Assembly (NCBI GenBank): GCA_030512335.1
Contig: JAULSU010000001.1
Span: 8,494,001 to 8,558,000 of the forward strand
Direction of reading: 5' to 3'
Length of the DNA stretch: 64,000 nt
From: Immersiella caudata
Lineage: Eukaryota > Ascomycota > Sordariomycetes > Sordariales > Lasiosphaeriaceae
Part shown: one piece after another, positions 43,093 through 54,574 of the stretch
Layout of the letters: the number at the start of each line of letters is the position of its first letter
Position numbering within the stretch: position 1 is the first letter of the stretch
Notes under the pieces: model-generated
What the model saw: only the letters and a program-made list of their open reading frames with translations
What the model was told of the DNA's origin: nothing
Database searches by the model: none
Translations under genes and position numbers: made by a program

Positions 43093-44703
43093 ATGCTTGG
43101 AACCTTGACGGCCCGTATTCGCCTCCCAAGCCTCAGCATGTTCATCCTCAATGACGTCAATTTGACCTCGGCCCAAGTCCTCCCTTTGGGAGCCGGCGCG
43201 TTGGTCTTGTACTACGTCGTCTCATCATTCACAACATGGTATCGCCTGCGCCACATCCCGGGGCCATTCCTTGCGTCTTTCTCCTACCTCTGGCTCATGC
43301 GCAACAACTTCCTCGGCATCTCCAGCAAGCAACTGGTCGGCCTCAAAAAATACGGAACTGTCGTGCGAATCGCGCCAAATTACGTCCTCACCGATGACCC
43401 GGTAGCTCTGCGTCGCATCTCTGGCGCCCGCAGCACCTATGGTCGCGACGCGTGGTGGACGTCGTTGCGCATCGATCCGCGCCAGGACAACATGCTCACC
43501 ACCATAGACACGGCTGCACACGACCGGCTCAAGGCGAAAACCGCAAATGGGTACAACGGGCGTGATCACGTGGATATTGAGGGAGGCATTAACCGTCAAA
43601 TAGAGAAGCTGAAGGAAGCCATTCGAAAGCATTACCTGTCTACCCCTGAGCAGACACGCAAGGCGGATCTCGTGTGGATCATCCGCTTCTTCACCATAGA
43701 CTCGGTGACGGAGCTGGCGTATGGCGAGCCCTTTGGGTATCTAGAGGCGAACGAGGATTTGTTCGGCTTTAACAAGCAGGTCGACGAGATGACCAAGCCG
43801 TTGGCCGTCATGATCGACACCCCTGTGCTCCGAACCATGGTCAACTCCCCTCTAGCGCCGCATCTCATGCCCAAAAATACCGACAAGGACGGAATGGGCA
43901 GGCTAGTCGCGTAAGCTCTCCCATCAAAACCTCAATAAACCCCAACTAACCTCCCCAGCCTCGGCCAAGAATTCGTCGCCAAGCACTTCGCAGCTGGCCC
44001 CTCCTCCTCCTCCAACGACATGGTCGGCTCCTTCATGCGCCACGGCCTATCCCAATCCCAAATCGAAGCCGAATGCGTCGTCCAAGTCATTGCGGGCTCT
44101 GACACCACCGGAACCACAATCCGTATCGCCCTACTGCACCTCCTCTCCACCCCGCGCATCTATAACGCCTTCCGGTCCGAAGCCGTCTCCGCTATTACCA
44201 ACGGTATCGTATCCCCGACTGTTCCCATCACCCACGACCAAGCGCGCAAACTCCCCTACCTCACCGCCCTCATTTACGAAGCTCTTCGCTTCCGACCGCC
44301 CGCTTTATACGGCCATTTCAAATCCGTCCCCGCCGGAGGCGACACCATCAACGGCGTCTTCCTCCCTGAAGGAACTGCCGTAGGCCACAACCTCTTTGGT
44401 CTAATGATGAGTCCCTCCATTTTCGGCTCTGACGTCGAAATGTTCCGCCCGGAGAGGTTTTTGGAGGTCGATGACGCGAAAAGGGCGGAGATGGAAAGGA
44501 CGGTGGAGTTGGCGTTTGGGAGTGGGCGGTGGATGTGTGCGGGCAAGTTGGTGGCGTTTACGCAGCTGTACAAGTGCGTTTTTGAGCTGGTGAGGACGTT
44601 TGAGATGGAGGTTGTTGATGTGGGAAGGCCGTGGGTGGAGGAGAGTGCGATTTTTTGGAGCCAGGGCGGGATGTTTGTGAGGATTACGGAGGGGGGGTTG
44701 TGA
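43093..44703 (+). CDS. cytochrome P450, pisatin-demethylase-like, 520 aa
   Basis: Exons 43093-43910 and 43959-44703 are joined by a 48 bp phase-2 intron (branch CTAAC). The N-terminal membrane anchor (about residues 28-48) is followed by the RHIPGPF hinge and the KYGTVVRIAPNYVLTDDP segment typical of the pisatin demethylase-like group. The I-helix is VIAGSDTTGTT, the K-helix EALR, then FRPERFL and the heme loop FGSGRWMCAGK. All catalytic residues are present. It acts at the ER membrane with CPR. The group includes phytoalexin detoxification and secondary-metabolite enzymes. It is probably controlled by the divergent Zn2Cys6 factor. Confidence 0.92.
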
Positions 44704-45287
44704 GTGGGATGGGAGTTGGGCATGACTGGGCGCCGTATAGGAATAGTCGAGTGGGGTTATATGTTTGGCTTTTGTGTTGTATTTTCAACAAAGAATCTCA
44801 CCTTTTCATCTTGTGGTTGTGCTTTCAGTCAACCATGTTTGCGTGGCGGGCGCATTTCTAGAACTGCTTCTGTGGCGTTTTTGCCAGGAGCCGAGCTGCA
44901 GAGCTCAAACCAACAGAGTGCACGATGGATGCACTATGGGTTCTTGTGTCTAAGTAGGGCTGTTCAGCGCAAGTGAGAGTCTTGGGAACTTGCTGTTGGG
45001 TCTGGGCATCCGCTTTAGGATTGGCGGGGACGGCCACCCAATATTGTTGGTGACCCTTGAAAATAACCACAAGGCAGCCAAGCCTCAATTTTGACACGTA
45101 ACAGGGGCTGGCCAGCTGCAGGCAAGACTCCGTGATGAGCTTCTCATCTAGGGGCCCCTAATATAGCAGGGGGGGGGGGGGGGGGGGGGCCATTCGGATT
45201 CAAGTTCCAGACGGGTTCCGCCAGTCACTCATTTCAACAAACAGCACCTGCTTTCCCGGTCGAACTCGAAGCCTCCATTTATTCATC
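44704..45287. other. spacer with G21 tract
   Basis: The only notable feature is the uninterrupted G run at 45169-45189. No gene is seen. Confidence 0.5.
45169..45189 (+). repeat. homopolymer tract of 21 G
   Basis: This is an uninterrupted run of G on the plus strand, just upstream of a broken secreted-protein gene. Confidence 0.95.
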
Positions 45288-46216
45288 ATGAGACTGCAAT
45301 CTTGGATTTTCTTCGGGCTCGCTGCCACCGCATCGGTAGCCACGGCCTTCTCCGTCCAACTTCACCCTCGCCAAGAGCACGAGCCCGAGATCTGCTGCAC
45401 GGCGCCCCTCCTCGCCAGCCCAGGCTGGACCAACGGAGAGATCAACAACTGAAACTAGTACTTCCCCTCCAAGTCCAGAAACTGGATACTCGCCACCAGA
45501 ATAACCGGAAACAGGCCAGCTCAAGCTTCTCCACGACGAGTCCACAGCGACCAACAACGTACACAATCTCTGCGCCAAATTGTGTTCCTCGCGCAAGTCA
45601 TCACCCCTACCAAGCCGACGTCGACTACGATTTCGAGCTCGATTGCCAGGCCGGCGGTGTCGCAGCCAACAACTGCATCCAAGTGTACATCAGGACCATG
45701 GACAGGCAACAGTATTTACAACGATAGGCGTTGTGTACAGCTATCTCCCCCAAGACCAGCGGAATAAGCTCGACTTGAAGTCCTTTCGGCTTTCCGGCAA
45801 CTACGGGCCGAGGAATTACATCTTTACCGTTAATTAGCAGTTCAATCCCAACGGTGCGTATTTCACGGTCAAGGACGTCAAGGGAGCCCATTTCTTTGCA
45901 AGAACTCCGATTTTATCGAGGTGTATCCGGCGGTGTCTTCCTCCGTCCTGCCGTCGGCCTCGGTCGCGCCGTCTTCATCGTCGATCGTTCTGTCATCTTC
46001 GGCTGTACCGTCTTCTTCGGTTGTCTCCCCATCTGCAGCTCCGTCGTCGTTTTCGGAAGTCCGTCGTCATCTGCAGCGCCCTCGAGTTCCAGATGTTCTT
46101 TCAAAAGATGCCGTCATAGCTCCAGCGCTTCACCGAGCACGACTTCGAGTGCGCCGTCCACTCAAAGCACCTACGTGGCGAGATATTCGTGCCGGAAATC
46201 CCAGGGTGAGAAATGA
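45288..46216 (+). pseudogene. broken secreted, Ser-rich, carbohydrate-binding-like protein gene
   Basis: It starts with a good signal peptide (MRLQSWIFFGLAATASVATA). The text then runs into TGA at 45450-45452, where GEINNW would be expected. Coherent pieces continue in shifting frames: YQADVDYDFELDCQAGG, NNCIQVYIRTMD, NKLDLKSFRLSGNYGPRNY, NPNGAYFTVKDVKGA and a Ser-rich tail (VSSSVLPSASVAPSSSS). The order and feel match fungal secreted CBM-like beta-sandwich proteins with a Ser/Thr-rich C-terminus. The nonsense codon and at least three frame changes rule out a working product. Confidence 0.5.
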
Positions 46217-47763
46217 ACACTCTAGCTATCCCCTACATCAAAGTAAACGTCCTCAAACCCACACCCCTTCCAATCAAAGCATCCCGATCAAGTCGCGGGT
46301 CATAAGTGATCATCTCTCCGGTTTCTTAATTCAGGAAGCGCTGAAGGTTACAGGGTCGTCGCCAGTTCTTGGGTTGGTTCGGGGGCACCTGGAGCCGGGT
46401 ATTGACGCCATCCAACCGAGGTTATTATCGTCTGGTGTCCAAGTTTGTCTGAGAGCCCCTAGCGCATTCCTAACCCCCCTGTCCAGATCTGCAGTCAAAT
46501 AGGTGTGTGGCACAGTATCAGAACAAGGTACCTTTGCACTAAGCTGTTTTCTTTCGGCTTGGGCTGATGTCCTTACCCGTGCCGCACGGCATTGGCTCAA
46601 TCGCTTCGTGCAAGTGCGGGCTGTTGGCCGGTTTGAAGATGCTGCACCTTGCGACAGAGCCAACAAGCCGACGTCTTGTCGATGCAATTAGCTGAGACAT
46701 GTTGACTTCCGCAAAGGATCCAGGATGTCAAAGTCCTCCGTGGTAAACCTGATATTACTGTCTAGTCGCGCGTTAGTAGGTGCGTTCAGTAATTCCCGAT
46801 TTGAAGAAGATGTGGCCATGCATTGTAGCAATTCAGTCCATGCCGCATCACGAGTAGCGTTGGGTGAACCAGCGTAAGACGCGTTGGGTTCGCCACCCGG
46901 CGACCAAGTATGGGCTTCAGGGCGAGCGGCGCCCCCGGCCGGAGCTATATGTATCGAGACCTCTTCGTTAGCTGGCGCTTCAAGCCGAAAACATCCTTCT
47001 TACAGTATGCGGTGACCTTTGGACATGAGTCTCCCGCTAGTACGAACATAGCAACGCCAATCCAGGCGCAAGGAATGCCGAGATGGACGAGAAGGAGGAT
47101 ACCACGAGCACTCGGCTTTCGGCGGGAGCGAGGGGAAGACTGAAGTAAATGCTCATCCCGTAGGTGTATTTCGCAATCTTCGGCCACATACATCGGCTCG
47201 GTTTCTGTTGCTTGAAGGGTTTTGATCTTGTGTTGAACTTCCGCTGAGTGGAAAGGGGATGCAAACAGATGATGATAGCGTTAGTGTCTGCGGGAAACAA
47301 AGCAGATGTTCCTCACTAAACTTGGACTGCGACGGAGACGCTTTGCAGGACCGAACTCCTCGGTCAACATCTTGACCGTGGTCCCGGCAGTTTGGTTTTC
47401 ATATAGGTCTTCGACATCAGGCTGCCGGATTTCCCCCGTGCCGTGCAGAGCAATATCGCGGCGAGACGGGGAGTATTGGTCAGTGCCGGGGCCACTGTAC
47501 CATGACTACCCGCGGTAGGAAAGAGGCGCAGCGAATACAGCCGGATAAATCCGGTGCACGCGCGCGTTAAGTGAGGCGGTTGTATCAAATTGCACGCGCA
47601 ATTTCGACTTTGCCCGATGAACCCGCCAACATGGAGGGTACGACTTCTCTAGGTACTTCAACCACAGGGCAGGCACCCCTAATTCAAATCTACCTTGGTC
47701 ATAATGCTGTAAAAGCAACCAAATCTCGCTTCGCTTGCTCAGCATCCAACAGAGTCGACAGAA
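46217..47763. other. 1.5 kb spacer
   Basis: Fragments on the minus strand (47300-46945) contain hydrophobic stretches but no recognisable domain. No gene is called. Confidence 0.45.
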
Positions 47764-48666
47764 ATGGGCCTGAGGATGAGCTCCGAATCCAAACTTCGCT
47801 CCCCGGCGGAGCTCGTAACCTTCCTCCTGAACCTCCCCCCCTACTCAGACCCAAAGCATAACCTCGCCTCTATCACCCACCGCCAAAATTTGGTCAAGCT
47901 CTGGAAGATTCCCCCTGGTTCCAAGGTCCTCGAAATCGGTTGCGGCCAGGGGGACTTCACCATTCCCCTTGCCGACGCCGTGGGCCCAACAGGTCATGTC
48001 ATCGCCACCGACCCCATGCCGCCAGACTATGGGACTCCCCCCCTTGCTCTTGCCCAGGAGCATGTTAAGAAATCCCCAGTCGGCAAACAAATCACGTTTG
48101 TCCAGACCGATGGTCAAGAATACTTGGAGTCGACAAGCCAAGTCTTCGACTATGTCATCATCGCCCACACAGCCTGGTACTTCTCCTCCCCCTCCATCCT
48201 CCCCGGCATTCTAGCCGCCGCGGTTGGCAAAGCCAAGGGCGTCTTGATTGCGGAATTCTCCCTTTCGGCGTCTCGTCCAGGCGGCAAGCCCCATGTCTTG
48301 ACAGCGCTTGCCACCAACGCATTGGAATCCTTCCGCGACGAGACATCCTGGCGCAACCTCCGCTGCGCTCTGAGCCCGACTCAAATGATTGCTGCAGCGA
48401 AGGAGGCTGGGTGGATATTAAAGAGTGAAGAGAAGAGGATACTCACGCCACCGGGAGAAAGGTACGGGTGGAGAGAGACGGTCATGATTCTGAAGAGGCC
48501 GAATTTTGTGGATGATGTGGAGAAATTGGGAGAGAGTGATAAGACAAAAAAGATGCTGCTGGGGATGAGGGATGCGTTGCAGGCGAGTGTGGATGCGCTG
48601 GACGGGGGCATGGATGACTTGGTGGACATGGATGTCTGGGCAGGCAGCTTTGAGGTGAAGGAATAG
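47764..48666 (+). CDS. class I SAM-dependent methyltransferase, 300 aa
   Basis: A single exon begins at ATG 47764; a second ATG four codons later is possible. The SAM-binding motif I is KVLEIGCGQGDFTIPLAD near residue 55-72, followed by the acidic loop (VIATDPMPPDYG) and DYVIIAHTAWYFSSP, the usual beta4 region. The protein is complete and probably cytosolic. Small-molecule methylation is likely. A C-terminal helical extension is charged. It does not resemble protein arginine or RNA methyltransferases. Confidence 0.85.
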   Translation: MGLRMSSESKLRSPAELVTFLLNLPPYSDPKHNLASITHRQNLVKLWKIPPGSKVLEIGCGQGDFTIPLADAVGPTGHVIATDPMPPDYGTPPLALAQEHVKKSPVGKQITFVQTDGQEYLESTSQVFDYVIIAHTAWYFSSPSILPGILAAAVGKAKGVLIAEFSLSASRPGGKPHVLTALATNALESFRDETSWRNLRCALSPTQMIAAAKEAGWILKSEEKRILTPPGERYGWRETVMILKRPNFVDDVEKLGESDKTKKMLLGMRDALQASVDALDGGMDDLVDMDVWAGSFEVKE

Positions 48667-49499
48667 ACGTCGCTCGCCTGAAGCAGTCTGTGAAATTCCA
48701 AAGGACGGTTTCCGTTGCAAAAGTATCACAACCTAGTCAGAGATAGTTGCGAGAATGAGTTCTTTCTAGCCGCACGTAAAAGCTCCGAGCAAGTCTCGAG
48801 CGTAGAGGCTGAGCGATTGCGGTGGGACTATTCGGCCCAAGATAGAGTAATTTGAGGATTTCTTGCCCACTGAAGGTTTTGGCCTTGGCACGGTGTCCAA
48901 AGTGAGCCATGCAGCGAGGTGCTTTGACGTCATGAACTCCCGGGAATCATCTGCATCATCGCGACGCGACTGATCACCCTCAGAATGAACTGCTCCTGTG
49001 GAACGCCGTCACGGCAGGTAAGTATATTTAAAGAAGATGCCACGCGAAATAGCTGAAACCATTAATGTCCGGACAGTGGGTATCCACCTCCGCAAGGTTG
49101 TGAGACATGATTGCCATGTGCCGGAAAGAAGCAGCATTTACCAGTTTAGAGGATAGGGAACATGATCACCTCAGAAGTCAATCCATCGCATCACATCAAC
49201 TTCGGCCGTCCCTATCGACCATCTCCCCGCGACTCAACCCCGCTCTGACCCTTTGCGAGTAATCATACGGGTAGACAACAGCCGATAGTGGTATTGCTTG
49301 TATTTCACGATCCAGAGAGACAGCGCTAATTATCCATCGCTCACAGTCAAACTCGGTATTCAGTGCATCATCAGCGGATATCAAACCAGCAACCCCGTTC
49401 ATCACGCTCTTCGTCGTTGAACTTTCCATCTAAATGTGTCTTCTACAATGGGGTCAGCATCTTGGGCATCACACACTGGGCTGGGGATATAGACATACC
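48667..49499. other. spacer
   Basis: This 830 bp region has no supported gene. A short frame at 49429-49196 on the minus strand has no domain. Confidence 0.45.
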
Positions 49500-50200
49500 T
49501 TCATGAGCCCCCGACAGTACACATCGCCGATGAGGTTCCACCACTTGTAATCGGGCCTGAGTATGGAGCAACCAAGCGTCCCGGAAGGATGCAGACGTGA
49601 TCACCAGCTCGTGTGCCATACGGCGCCATACCTACTCTTCCGGCCGCGGTGACGATGACTCGACGGTTGGTGGACCGCGGCATGTGACGCAGGTAGGACG
49701 GGGGGGGGGGGGGGGGGGGTTGGAGATGCGTGTCGTGGCCTTCGCGCGATGATTCGGTTTGACAGACGGCTTTGCATCAGGTGACAGAGGCCTCATACTC
49801 GGAAACAAGTTCCTTGTCGTTTTCGGCGTCGAAGTTGTGCGTGTTGATGCCGCAGACAAAGGTCAGCCTGAGGTCCTCGCTGGCCTCGCTGGCCTCGCTG
49901 GCGAGGGCAGGGTTCAAGCTCCTCGTCTGCTCCAAACACCACGTCACCGTCGCAGCCAACTTTCTCCCATCTCATTGGAGCACCTCTTCCGTGAAGACGT
50001 CGCTGACGGAGGCGACACGATCCATGTCCATCCCTCTGACGCTGAGGACAAGCGGGTAACCTAGCTCCCGAATCTGCAACGGCCAGTCTGACGGTTCGAA
50101 GACCAGCACATTCAGGCAGGAGCCATAGGCGACGCTTTCGGTGCAGACCTCCAGTCTGCCGTCGTGATTGTGAAGGTGCGTGCGGAAGGGCAAATGCAGA
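49500..50200 (-). pseudogene. decayed HET-domain gene, 3' part
   Basis: Leftward from 50193 the frame reads like the middle of a fungal HET protein (PLVLSVRGMDMDRVASVSDV). It meets TGA at 49972-49974, continues in the same frame (WCLEQTRSLNPAL, LRLTFVCGINTHNFDAEN), then breaks again. Near 49650 another frame gives the HET-like C-terminal motif GRVGMAPYGTRAGDHVCILPG. The N-terminal HET signature is missing. A 20-base G tract (Pro-rich on this strand) sits inside the remnant. Confidence 0.5.
49700..49719 (+). repeat. homopolymer tract of 20 G
   Basis: This uninterrupted run lies within the decayed HET remnant. Confidence 0.95.
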
Positions 50201-51025
50201 ATGGAAGCTCACCTACCGCGTGGAAGAGGAAATGAGGCTGGAGGGTATTTGTTTCAATTTCTTGTTGCTACCCTACCTGCTGAGCACTCTTCTTATAACC
50301 CGGCTCATTTGGCGCATTGAATATGGCGAGAACCGAAGCGCGATGCGCTCATCCGAACGCCTCACTGTCCCGTGTGGTTGGGGGTCGCCGGAGAGAAGGT
50401 TCTGTCGGTGAGGGGTAATCCGTAGTAACCGGTTAGGCATCCATGGGACGGAAGCCAGCTCAGCAAATCAAGGGTAGGGACCTCCTCCACAATTGTGGCA
50501 CGTCTTGTCTCCAGCCAACGGGAGCGCGGAGCGAGGATTTTCACGTGTGCGAGGTATAAAAATACAAGTTTTAACTGGCACCAGAGTTCGTCTCTCAAAA
50601 CAAACAATTCCCCAGAACCGCATGCTGCAAAGAAGGCTAGATATTCTAGTAATTATAAGAAAGGGCTTCATCCGTTCGAGTTGGAAGGATTGTGGCACTA
50701 AACATCTGTCCCTCCAACCTATTCGACCATCATATGGGAATTGATGTTGATACTGTAGGCAATTTTCCATTTTAAGGGCTCGTAGAACTGGAGTTGAAAA
50801 TATAAAGAGACTTAACTGCCAAGAGCCGAGATCATCTCCATCCAGGATAGCTTCAGCACCCTCAACCGATATCTCAGGACAATTCTAAACCGAATCAATC
50901 ATCTCCCACCACTCCAACTCCAGTCTAACATCCACCTTTCAAATGCAGCTTACCAACGCACGCCCACCCCCATCTTTACCATCCCTTAAACCCAAACAGG
51001 CTATCACCCGCAGATCCTCCCCTCT
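50201..51025. other. spacer
   Basis: No gene is supported. An ATG at 50944 opens a short frame that could be the damaged signal-peptide exon of the following small protein. Confidence 0.4.
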
Positions 51026-51376
51026 ATGGCCTTAGCTCTCGCCGCAAACACCGTAACCATCCACACCTTTGGCGACACTAACTGCGGTCGCAGCCTCAAC
51101 AACATCAACCTGTCAGAAGGCTGCACGCAAATCAGCAGCGGCGGCTTCCTCTCCTTCGCCTTTTCTAACATCAACGTGCAGCAACCCGCTTGCCGCGTTC
51201 CCTTCAGCCAGTTTTCCAACTGCATTAATCCGGAGAATCCGATTGATGTGACTGGGGAGCAGTGCTTTGAGGCTGTAAATGGGATTAAGAATGATATTTT
51301 TTGCTCAGGTTGTTTGCTCAGGTTTTTAGGAAGGGCGTTGTTGATGTGTAAGGGATGCCTCAATGTGCCTGGTTAG
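51026..51376 (+). CDS. candidate small cysteine-containing protein, 116 aa
   Basis: From ATG 51026 the frame encodes TVTIHTFGDTNCGRS, then GCTQISSGGFLSF, NVQQPACRVPF, SNCINPENPIDVTGEQCFEA and a Cys-rich end. The text resembles small secreted fungal proteins. The usual signal peptide is not in this frame; a frame break or unrecognised intron just upstream may have removed it. It could be a working short gene or a 5'-damaged one. Confidence 0.4.
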   Translation: MALALAANTVTIHTFGDTNCGRSLNNINLSEGCTQISSGGFLSFAFSNINVQQPACRVPFSQFSNCINPENPIDVTGEQCFEAVNGIKNDIFCSGCLLRFLGRALLMCKGCLNVPG

Positions 51377-51405
51377 TTGGATGGTTGGAGTTGCACTTCG
51401 GGGGG

Positions 51406-51790
51406 TACTTAGAGTAGAGACCGAAATCAGTGTCCGGATTTTCAATGTTCAATCTTTCTCTGCACGGGCCAGTACCCCACTTTTTGCCAGCTACACAGTG
51501 CATTGCAGCTCGGCTTTTGACGGCTCAAATTGTGTCTTGTGAATATTTCACTACAATTTTAGCCCCGCGAGAGAAAGACAAAAGTCATCACTGTATATAT
51601 GTATAGCATAATGGCTTTCATCTTTCTCTCGCGGGGCTAAAATTGCAGTGAAATATTCACAAGACACAATTTGAGCCGTCAAAAGCCGAGCTACAATGCA
51701 CTGTTGTGACTCGCTGCAAGTGGTGAACTGGCCCGTGCGGAGAAAGATTAAACATTGAAATTCTGGATACTGATGTCGGTCGCCACTGTA
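51406..51790. mobile_element. foldback (long inverted repeat) MITE-like element, about 385 bp
   Basis: The two halves are reverse complements. The inner arms (about 51496-51580 and 51617-51703) match almost perfectly, for example GCTAAAATTG/CAATTTTAGC and AAGCCGAGCT/AGCTCGGCTT. The outer arms (51420-51495 and 51704-51785) match imperfectly (GCACGGGCCAGT/ACTGGCCCGTGC, TTCAATGTT/AACATTGAA). The right end is CGACCGACAT in reverse, ending ACTGTA, and both ends sit at TA. It holds no transposase gene. The structure would fold into a long hairpin and fits a non-autonomous Tc1/mariner or Fot-type MITE. Confidence 0.8.
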
Positions 51791-52406
51791 CACGGGTTGG
51801 TGATTTTCCATCGTCCGACATGAGCGGGACACTCGGGCGGAGACCGTCTTTATCTTTTCTTTGTTCATTGCAGCGCTTCAATCTATTGTTAACCGGCAGC
51901 GTTGCTTGGATCAAGGCCTCTATTTACAGACAAAGCGGACGGACAGCTGGCAGAATCCTGCTTGTTAAATTTTTGAACTTTGCCAGGGATGTAAGGGGTG
52001 CCTGACTCGAGTCCTACAGCTGTCCCAGGGTTGTCTCCATATACATATATATAAACATATGTCGGTCACCAATTGGTCCAGCCTACATTTGACTGCAGCT
52101 TCCCCTTCGGCCTCGGGCTTCTATTGTGGAGTTTGAACACAGATGGTTGGCCGACATGTCGCTGTGTTACCACTTGGCGAATACCTGCCGATGCAGGTAC
52201 CCAATCCCGAGAACTTCTCGCGATACAGATGTGGATGGCGCAGCAGAAGGACTGGGCTGCAATGCGGCGACGTGCGTTTGCACTGCATACCTGGGGAAAA
52301 GAGGTCTCCAATGCCCAAATGTCTGCTGCAGAAAAGTGAGAAAGCGCCCGGCTTCCAAGTCGTCCCTGCGACTAGTCGTAAATCTACAACTCAGATTTCC
52401 TGAACC
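51791..52406. other. spacer upstream of the HET gene
   Basis: This is the promoter side of the damaged HET gene. No other gene is seen. Confidence 0.45.
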
Positions 52407-54342
52407 ATGCCTCCGTTTCAATACTCAAACCTCACTCACCAAGACCAGATCAGGATCCTGGATCTCCAGCCTGGCTCAGAGGAAGAACCCCTTCGTGGTG
52501 TCATCAGGACGATCCGAATCCCGACGTCTCACCTGTTAGACCTTCCTCATGCTGTCACCTACAACTCCGACGGCAGCCTGCCACCGATAGCGCAGTGCAA
52601 GTGGGAGAATAAGATATGGAAGTGGGATTTCCCCATTGTCCAGGAGTCTAGCAAGTCATCGGACATGACGTGGACTCTGCAGAACCCAGCGACTGGCAAA
52701 ACGACGAAAGTTCTCTAGGTTGTCATTGCTAAGGAGAAACTGATCCGAAGTTCTAATAGGGTCACTGCAGCACCCAACGTATCGACCACGTTTGTCTGCA
52801 AGCGGACGGAGTATGTGTCCAAGAAGGCATACGACGCCCTTTCGTACACATGGGGCAACCTGGCCAAGACTCACGAGATGAAGATTGGCGACGCATCGCT
52901 TCCGATAACGACAAATCTGTACATGGCTCTGCGGGAGCTGCGCAGAAAGCACACATTGACACTCTGGGTGGACGCCGTCTGCATTGATCAAAGTAATTGC
53001 CAGGAGAGAAATCACCAAGTCCGCATGATGCGTCGTATCTTCTCCAATGCGTCGTCCGTCATCGTGTGGCTCGGCGATTCGCCTGGGAGCGCGACGACGG
53101 TTGAACGACTATTACTTGACTACAACCCAAAGGCATACCGCTCAGTCAAGGGCGAAGTACCACCGATCCTTGATTATCCTGTCAACTCCTCAGCGGCCTT
53201 CAGAAGCTCTTCTCTCGACCGTGGTGGACCCGAGTCTGGATTATCCAGGAGGTTGTCTCCGCCAAGGAGGTCGTTGTCCACTATGGAAGCCGAACCCTTC
53301 CCTGGTCCTTCCTGCGCAACATCTGCGACGCAATTCAACGCAATGAGTTCCGCTCGCATCCCAACGCTCAGATTCTGCGGTCCTCGTCTGCCCGAAACTT
53401 CATCACGCTGGACAGTTTCCGCAAACACCGCTCGATGATGTTGATTCGTCTTCTCCAGTGCACACGGAACTACAATGCTTCGGATCCCCGAGACAAGCTG
53501 TATGCTCTCCTGGGCATGGCGTCCGATGTGTCCCCTGACGATCTTGCGCCTGATTACGACCAGCCCGTCGAGCGTGTTTTCTGGAACCTGGTCCAATTCA
53601 TGATTTACACACGACGATCCCTGGACATCATCACTTCCAGTCGTCTTGCCATCGTCCCACCAGGAGTTCCCACGTGGCTGCCGGACTGGCGCATATCGGA
53701 CTCCCTCCTGCCACTTCACGGGGAAGAAGTCGCTGGTCATCTCTTCCGCGCATCCGGCACCGCCCCCGCCACGGCATCCGCGGTTGGCTCACCTCGTGAG
53801 CGACGAACGCTTCAGGCTCAGGGAATCATCGTCGACAAGGTCGACTTCCTTGGCGGTCTATGCAAGGTCTCACAGGAGTGTCTTCCGACGTTGCGGCGCT
53901 GGCAGTACATTGCCGAACAGAACCTGGACCAATCTGTTGTGAATCATCTCTTCCCCTGGACAATCGTGGCCGGGAAAGACAACAAGGGGCGTAAGGCAAC
54001 AATGGAGTTTGTGCGGGCCTATAACTCGTTCATCAGCGGCACAGCTACTGCTTCTAGTGAACCGGTGCAATCATATGCGGATGCGGTGACGAGGGCAGCA
54101 TCTGGTCGACGATTCTTTACAACTAAAAGGGGAGGATGGGTCTTGGCCCGGCAGATCTGCAGCTGGGAGATCGGATTGTTGTCTTTGAGGGGTGTAGCAT
54201 CCCGCTTGTGGTGCGAGCTTCAGGGGACGGGGTCAGCGCGGTTCTTGTGGGGGAAACGTACACATCGGGTATCATGTATGGGGAGGTAATGGGCATGGTG
54301 GCTGAGGGGGTGTGTAAGAGGCGGATGATTTCGCTAAAGTAA
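52407..54342 (+). pseudogene. HET-domain (heterokaryon incompatibility) gene with three lesions
   Basis: The N-terminus encodes DQIRILDLQPGSEEEPLRG and RTIRIPTS. A TAG at 52716-52718 interrupts the frame, which continues in phase as VVIAKEKLIRSSNRV, then the HET signatures AYDALSYTWGN, LWVDAVCIDQ and MRRIFSNASSVIVWLG. Near 53205 the sense jumps to another frame (KLFSRPWWTRVWIIQEVVSA), consistent with a small deletion. After FFTTK near 54126 one A is missing and the C-terminus (MGLGPADLQLGDRIVVFEG) is in a third frame. HET proteins trigger programmed cell death on non-self recognition. Here the breaks suggest loss. Introns of 23-24 bp would be needed to rescue the first two, which is implausible. 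Confidence 0.75.
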
Positions 54343-54574
54343 TTAAAGGCTATTTTCCGGGCCATCCAAGGTACCTGACGAACAACAACCGTTGCGCTTT
54401 CAGCTAGGCATGCCATCTGTCAGCCATGGAATTTTCGGCATGTGGTGACCCAATGGGGAAGGAGGCCCGACCAATCACATTCTTTTATCAAGTCTCAGCT
54501 TTGGGCAACCACCCCGCTTTTCAAGACTCCAAAACCTTCTCTCAGCGTCACTCACACCTTCGGGCTGGTCAAAT

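Noticed and set aside
52710..52733. 24 bp GT-AG micro-intron that would remove the HET stop codon
   Set aside because: It is far below the 39-107 bp intron range of this window; a nonsense mutation is simpler.
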